Assembly (NCBI RefSeq): GCF_027172205.1
Contig: NC_070614.1
Location: 49,044,001 to 49,108,000, forward strand
DNA length: 64,000 nucleotides
Source of the DNA: Podarcis raffonei
Taxonomy: Eukaryota; Chordata; Lepidosauria; Squamata; Lacertidae
Direction: 5' to 3'
Part shown: piece by piece, positions 63,771 to 64,000 of the stretch
Numbering within the stretch: the first letter of the stretch is position 1
Layout: each line of letters begins with the position of its first letter
The notes under the pieces: model-generated
What the model was told of the DNA's origin: nothing
The model's input: only the letters and a program-made list of their open reading frames with translations
Databases searched by the model: none
Program-made: the position numbers and the translations under genes

Positions 63771-64000
63771 CTGGGAGAAAATGAATGCATAGAGTTATTT
63801 TGTACAGGAGAAGGGGGAAAGAAAAGAACGGAAACCAAAAACAGAATAAACACGGCACAGGTAACAGCAAAATGAAGAGAAAACAATGTGAATTACAGAG
63901 GGGACCAAAACAAAACCAACCCAAAGCAACCCATAACATTTTTGTTTAAAGGCTGAACAAATGACAAAGTAGCATAATGGAAAGGGAATCGAGGACGTCT

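Overview
The window is nuclear DNA of a squamate reptile (lizard or snake). Genes are split into GT-AG exons. The repeats are squamate-typical: a Sauria SINE, a BovB (RTE) LINE 3' end, CR1 3' ends, L2/CR1-clade LINEs, CORE-SINEs, and many short palindromic DNA transposons with TA or 8-bp target duplications. The MITE family suggests a lacertid-like lizard, but the species cannot be fixed from this sequence alone.

Gene order, left to right: PRMT5 (minus, first nine coding exons, 37-11642), tRNA-Arg(ACG) (plus, 12067-12139), HAUS4 (minus, nine coding exons, 13975-21807), the C14orf93 orthologue (minus, six coding exons, 27368-32906), PSMB5 (minus, three exons, 38113-43692), and PSMB11 (plus, one exon, 49786-50550). 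A possible 3' end of an unidentified minus-strand gene lies at 63445-63770. This matches human chromosome 14q11.2 (PRMT5-HAUS4-AJUBA-C14orf93-PSMB5-PSMB11), including the tRNA beside the PRMT5 promoter. AJUBA is not seen in its expected slot between HAUS4 and C14orf93.

The genes are mostly housekeeping: arginine methylation (PRMT5), mitotic augmin (HAUS4), the standard proteasome beta5 subunit (PSMB5) and its thymus-specific paralogue beta5t (PSMB11), plus one little-understood nuclear-type protein (C14orf93). Promoters are GC-rich and carry CCAAT or YY1-like motifs. PSMB5 has five YY1-like sites spaced about 60 bp apart, while PSMB11 has a TATA box very close to its ATG.

Introns and spacers are packed with transposon remains, several nested (LINE with a MITE inside, hAT inside hAT, LINE inside LINE). 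From 50.6 to 63.4 kb there is no recognisable gene: an orphan-looking CpG island at 51.2-52.3 kb, a purine-rich tract with a recurring 16-bp motif, and a cluster of MITEs at 61.3-62.2 kb. Three LTR-element fossils were noted (near 5.8, 15.9 and 58.5 kb).
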